The notes under the pieces: generated by a model | What the model saw: the letters and a program-made list of their open reading frames with translations, nothing else | Database searches by the model: none | Told to the model about the DNA's origin: nothing | Translations under genes and position numbers: made by a program | DNA from: Actinomycetota bacterium | GTDB lineage: Bacteria > Actinomycetota > Thermoleophilia > Gaiellales > Gaiellaceae | NCBI GenBank assembly: GCA_013821525.1 | Contig: JACDGR010000130.1 | Location: 1 to 8,509 of the forward strand | DNA length: 8,509 nt | Direction of reading: 5' to 3' | In this document: piece by piece, positions 6,234-8,509 of the stretch | Layout of the letters: each line of letters opens with the position of its first letter | Position numbering within the stretch: position 1 is the stretch's first letter

Positions 6234-6653
6234 TTGAAACCAACCAGCCCCGACCTCGACGAACTAGCAGCGGTCGCCCGACTAAGGCTCGCCCTGCGCC
6301 GCTTCCAGAACGCGACCGACGAAGTAACCAGCCGCAATCACCTAACACCGCGCCAGTACGACCTGCTCGGACTGCTCCTCGACCCCACCAGAACCAACTG
6401 CTCCACGAGCGCGATCGCCGCCGCGCTACTGCTCAGCCGGAACAGCACCAGCGAGCTCGTCTCCCGCGCAGTTGAGGCCGGGCTCGTGACGAGGACCCAG
6501 GATCGCCACGATGCGCGCCTCAAACCGCTCAAGCCCACCAGCCTCGGTCGACGCCAATACTTCTCAGCAGTCGCGGATCTCCGACCGGAAAGAACCGAGC
6601 TCGTCGCGATCCTTCGAGAAGCAACGGTTTCCGCCAGGGCGCTCGCGCCATAG
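6234..6653 (+). CDS. MarR-family winged-helix transcriptional regulator
   Basis: The call covers 139 aa from TTG 6234. The frame is open back to 6177, but that would nearly abut the divergent start, and no clear ribosome site decides the matter, so the start is uncertain. The body follows the MarR layout: dimerisation helix (LAAVARLRLALRRFQNATDE), then LTPRQYDLLGLLLD (37-50), a helix-turn-helix with SAIAAALLLSRNSTSELVSR (59-78), VEAGLVTRT, and the wing DRHDARLKPLKPTSLGRR (90-107), which matches the family's DxRDxR...LTxxG pattern. The C-terminal dimerisation helix is shortish. MarR proteins are cytoplasmic dimers that usually repress adjacent genes until a small ligand or oxidant binds. Divergence from the Ig-like/ferritin cluster makes that cluster its likely target. 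The only cysteine is C56, so a cysteine-based oxidant switch is possible but unsupported. Confidence 0.82.
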   Translation: MKPTSPDLDELAAVARLRLALRRFQNATDEVTSRNHLTPRQYDLLGLLLDPTRTNCSTSAIAAALLLSRNSTSELVSRAVEAGLVTRTQDRHDARLKPLKPTSLGRRQYFSAVADLRPERTELVAILREATVSARALAP

Positions 6654-6773
6654 CCCGGAGGCACACGGGCCGGGGTCAGATGATGGTCGACAGCGCTGCC
6701 GCGAAACCGGCTGCGAGTTGCAAGAGCCCCAATGGCCGGGTGCGTACCGCGCCGAGCTCCGCGCCTGCCGCCG

Positions 6774-6908
6774 ATGACGCCGCGCCAGTACGACCTCCTG
6801 GCGCTGCTCCGCCGGCCCTCACTCCAACGGCCTGCGACGCCGACGGCGACGGCGATCGACCATGAGCTCTGCCTCTCGCAGAGCGACTAATCGGAGCTCG
6901 TGTCCTAA
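6774..6908 (+). pseudogene. Decayed fragment of a second MarR-type regulator, cut by an insertion sequence
   Basis: ATG 6774 reads MTPRQYDLLALLRRPS, nearly the same as LTPRQYDLLGLL in the intact MarR protein about 430 bp upstream; the DNA matches too (CCGCGCCAGTACGACCT in both). In the same frame it continues TAIDHELCLSQSD, hits TAA at 6888-6890, and resumes SELVS, aligning with SAIAAALLLSRNSTSELVS of the intact protein. The spacing between the TPRQYDLL and SELVS blocks is 38 codons here and 35 in the intact gene. Homology stops at the insertion-sequence end. The region before 6774 (from 6654) shows no clear MarR N-terminus. This is a relic of a duplicated or recombined regulator, not a functional gene. 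Confidence 0.62.
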
Positions 6909-6926
6909 GAAGCTCTAACTGAATGA
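6909..6926 (+). repeat. Left terminal inverted repeat of the IS5-family element
   Basis: GAAGCTCTAACTGAATGA, an exact inverted match to 7792-7809. The TAA at 6906-6908 outside it is the left copy of the target duplication. The transposase stop TAG (6915-6917, minus strand) lies inside this repeat. Confidence 0.9.
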
Positions 6927-7729
6927 GGCCTCGAGTCGGTTCCAGCAGATCAGGCAGCAGGTGAGGGCGAGGAAGCCTTCGTGGATGTCGTCGCGGCGGT
7001 CGGTGCGGACGAGGAGTCGGCGGCGGTTGTGGAGCCAGGCGAAGGTGCGTTCGACGACCCAGCGGTGCTGGCCGAGCGTTGAGCCGTGTTCGGTCTGACG
7101 TCGCGCGATCACGGGTTTGATCCCGCGTTGCCTGACGAGGCGGCGGTACTTGTCGTGGTCGTAGCCGCGGTCGGCGAGCAGCGTCTTTGGCCGCCGTCGT
7201 GGCCGACCGACTCGTCCTCGGACAGGCGGTACCCGGTCGAGCAACTCGATCAACTGGGTGACGTCGTTGCGGTTCCCGCCGGTCAACGTCCACGCGAGCG
7301 GGGTGCCGTGACCGTCTACGAGGAGGTGGTGCTTGCTGCCTGCCCGGCCGCGGTCAACGGGGCTGGGACCCGTTTTCGAGCCCCCTTTTTCGCCTGAATG
7401 TGGCTGCCGTCAGCGACCGCCCGTTCCCACTCAAGCTGGTCAGCCGCGTGAAGCTCCGCGAGCAGCACCTCGTGCAGACGCTCCCACACGCCGGCTTGCT
7501 GCCAGTTCCGCAGCCTGCGCCACGCCGTCATCCCGCAGCCGAACCCGAGCTCCTGCGGCAAGTGCTCCCACCCAATCCCCGTATGCAGCACGAACAAGAT
7601 CCCCTGCAGCACCTGGCGATCCTCGAGCGGCTTACGACCCGGATACCGAAATCGCCGCCGCTGCCTGGGCAGCAACGGCTCGAGCCGCTCCCACAACCCA
7701 TCCGGCAGATCCCACGGCTTCGCTCTCAT
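6915..7729 (-). CDS. IS5-family transposase, two frames joined by a -1 shift
   Basis: This DDE transposase cuts and joins the element ends. ATG 7729 has AAGGGG just upstream (GTG 7735 is the alternative). The first frame reads MRAKPWDLPDGLWERLEPLL, the usual IS5 N-terminal domain, through CGMTAWRRLRNWQQAG to VADGSHIQAKKG, which contains the first catalytic Asp. It then leaves the family pattern and runs to a stop at 7316. The family sequence resumes in the -1 frame from the AAAAAGGGGG run (7381-7390): GGSKTGPSPVDRGRAGSKHH, LTGGNRNDVTQLIELLD, LLADRGYDHDKYR (second Asp) and HRWVVERTFAWLHNRRRL (catalytic Glu), ending at TAG 6915. The joined product is about 271 aa. All catalytic residues are present, so it may be active if the ribosome shifts at the A5G5 run. 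Confidence 0.85.
7381..7390 (-). promoter_or_regulatory. Probable -1 ribosomal frameshift site (A5G5) of the first IS transposase
   Basis: On the coding strand the zero-frame codons read GCG AAA AAG GGG; slipping back one base at AAA AAG enters the frame encoding the catalytic C-terminal half. The run is exactly where the two homologous halves meet. It is not a perfect X-XXY-YYZ heptamer, since the base before AAA is G. Programmed shifting is known in this IS group, but a simple length mutation in the run cannot be excluded. Confidence 0.6.
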
Positions 7730-7791
7730 CGGCACCCCTTCGAGCTTGACGACAGGTACCGACGGACTTCGCCATCACCAAACGGGTCCCT

Positions 7792-7809
7792 TCATTCAGT
7801 TAGAGCTTC
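7792..7809 (-). repeat. Right terminal inverted repeat of the IS5-family element
   Basis: TCATTCAGTTAGAGCTTC, the exact reverse complement of 6909-6926. It is followed by TAA (7810-7812), the right copy of the target duplication. This is the transposase promoter end of the element. Confidence 0.9.
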
Positions 7810-7816
7810 TAAGAGC

Positions 7817-8379
7817 CTATTCCGATAGGGGCTCCCAGTTGGCCGCGCGCCAGCTGATCAGTCCGCAGGCGAGGTGGAGCATGGCGAGGTAAGTGTCGGC
7901 GCGTTTCTCCCAGCGGGTGAGGATGCGGCGGAAGCGATTCAGCCAGGAATGGGTGCGCTCGACGACCCAACGGCGGGCGCGGAAGCCAGCTTCGTGTTTG
8001 ATCGCTTTCGCTTCTTCGCCGCGGCCGCGAATGTGCGCGGTGAAGCCGAACTCGTCGAGCAGTTCGCGTACTTCGTTGTAGTCGTAGCCGCGGTCGAGGC
8101 AGAGCCCTTGCGGTCGCCTCCGGGTCGGCTTGGGACGGCTGATCGGGATCGACTCGATCGTGGCGCGGCCGAGCTTGAAGTCGTTTAGGTCCGCACCCGC
8201 AGGCGCGATCCCGACCGGGATGCCCTTGCCCTCGGTGAGGAGCGATCGTTTCGCCCTTTTTTTGCTCTGTCAGTGGGATTGGGGCCGGTGAGCTCGCCAC
8301 CCAGCGGTGCCTTTCCGAGCGCGCCGTCCATCGCCAGCCACTCCCACTCGATGCCGTGCTTGGCGTCATAGGCGAGCAG
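7817..8379 (-). pseudogene. IS5-family transposase fragment, N-terminus missing, needs a -1 shift
   Basis: Homology starts around LLAYDAKHGIEWEWLAMDGA and continues LGKAPLGGELTGPNPTDRAKK. The frame then changes by -1 at AAAAAAAGGG (8254-8263) to AKRSLLTEGKGIPVG, CLDRGYDYNEVRELLDEFGF, ARRWVVERTHSWLNRFRRIL, WEKRADTYLAMLHLACGLI and finally AANWEPLSE with TAG at 7817. The three DDE residues (D of AMDG, D of CLDRGYDY, E of WVVERT) are all present. A full family member would have roughly 80 more residues before LLAYD. Here the frame is open upstream only to TAA 8445-8443, contains no ATG, GTG or TTG before the Met of AMDG, and its translation (PGPPSRNSTTRGTSSG) looks out of frame. It is therefore probably a dead 5'-truncated copy. 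Confidence 0.78.
8257..8263 (-). promoter_or_regulatory. A7 slippery run of the second IS transposase
   Basis: On the coding strand the zero-frame reads GCA AAA AAA GGG, so A AAA AAA is a textbook -1 slippery heptamer. A one-base backward slip continues AGG GCG AAA CGA (RAKR), restoring the family sequence AKRSLLTEG. This strongly suggests programmed shifting in the parent element, although the present copy is truncated. Confidence 0.65.
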
Positions 8380-8435
8380 TCCCGAGGATGTCCCGCGCGT
8401 CGTGGAATTTCGTGACGGCGGTCCCGGTGTGATGG

Positions 8436-8509
8436 TCAGGCGTTAACGAGGATAGTCGCCTCCTTGATCGTGGTGCGAGCGGCGTCGGACTGGCGGCGGC
8501 TGTCGTTGT
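8436..8509 (-). CDS. Possible C-terminal end of a gene entering from the right edge
   Basis: The minus-strand frame entering at 8509 reads NDSRRQSDAARTTIKEATIL then VNA and stops at TGA (8438-8436). Composition is protein-like but only 23 residues are visible and I cannot assign a family. Overlapping bases between 8380 and 8440 can also be read in another frame as HHTGTAVTKFHDARDIL, which ends shortly after; neither is secure. Confidence 0.2.
   Translation of the reverse strand, partial: NDSRRQSDAARTTIKEATILVNA

Larger units (their letters stand above)
6909..7809 (-). mobile_element. Complete IS5-family insertion sequence (901 bp; IS427-like features)
   Basis: Both ends carry the perfect 18-bp terminal inverted repeat GAAGCTCTAACTGAATGA, flanked by a direct TAA (6906-6908 and 7810-7812), a 3-bp target duplication of the TNA type known for the IS427 group of IS5. 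One transposase is encoded in two frames on the minus strand and its stop codon lies within the left terminal repeat. Size and layout match the family. It sits between a MarR relic and the end of a second IS. Intact repeats and a visible duplication suggest a fairly recent insertion. Confidence 0.9.
7813..8379 (-). mobile_element. 5'-truncated second IS5-family element, unrelated at its end to the first
   Basis: The left tip starts at about GAGCCTATTCCGATAGGGG (7813-7831), immediately after the TAA that flanks the first IS. A transposase fragment reads leftward to within 4 bp of this tip. The right tip and the transposase N-terminal domain are not found in the remaining bases, so this copy appears truncated near 8380. 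Its protein differs clearly from that of the first IS (WEWLAMDG and KHEAGFRARRWVVERTHSW motifs), so it is a separate element. The exact right boundary is uncertain. Confidence 0.7.

Noticed and set aside
7333..7828. Plus-strand open frames across the first IS
   Set aside because: They are antisense to a clear IS5-type transposase with intact catalytic motifs and are rich in Pro/Ala/Arg.
7809..8369. Single continuous minus-strand frame of 186 codons across the second IS
   Set aside because: Its Arg/Pro-rich translation is a shadow; the conserved DDE transposase motifs are in the other two frames joined at the A7 run.
6909..8379. Composite transposon carrying cargo between the two IS elements
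   Set aside because: The two elements are different and directly adjacent, with no genes between them.
1..8509. CRISPR array, tRNA or rRNA genes
   Set aside because: No regularly spaced repeats beyond one 13-bp tandem pair, and no cloverleaf or rRNA-like segment noticed when reading both strands by eye.

Overview
The window looks like a chromosomal segment of a high-GC actinobacterium, most plausibly from the Thermoleophilia/Solirubrobacterales side. This is an inference from three things: the strongly GC-biased codon use, an Ig-like surface domain of a type common in that group (N-terminal TSPPTLSGTPQEGQTL, then LTSADVGNTVRV), and a TatA that begins MPGFVGFPE. No rRNA or marker gene is present to confirm it.

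Left third (1-3.5 kb): a gene for a secreted protein of unknown function (53-1429, minus) is divergent from an OmpR/PhoB-type response regulator (1592-2290, plus). The likely partner histidine kinase (2260-3477, minus) converges on the regulator, and the two 3' ends overlap by 31 bp. This differs from the usual co-directional two-component operon. The regulator shares its upstream region with the secreted-protein gene, which is therefore a candidate target.

Middle (3.5-6.65 kb): after a non-coding stretch comes a small hypothetical gene (3832-4032, minus) with a perfect 13-bp tandem repeat upstream. Next is a minus-strand cluster read in the order secreted Ig-like protein (5344-6174), ferritin-like four-helix protein with an export-type leader (4647-5321), and tatA (4261-4487). 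The tatA reading frame is broken by one missing base inside the membrane helix. A long hairpin separates the ferritin-like gene from tatA. A MarR-type regulator (6234-6653, plus) is divergent from the cluster and is the obvious candidate controller.

Right part (6.65-8.5 kb): this is a mobile-element scar. A decayed second MarR-like fragment (about 6774-6908) is cut by a complete 901-bp IS5-family element (6909-7809; 18-bp perfect terminal inverted repeats, TAA duplication). The next base starts a second, different IS5-family element, whose transposase lacks its N-terminal part. Both transposases need a -1 frameshift at an A-run followed by Gs (A5G5 and A7G3), and both keep the DDE residues visible in the sequence. 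The last ~125 bases are not clearly part of either element.
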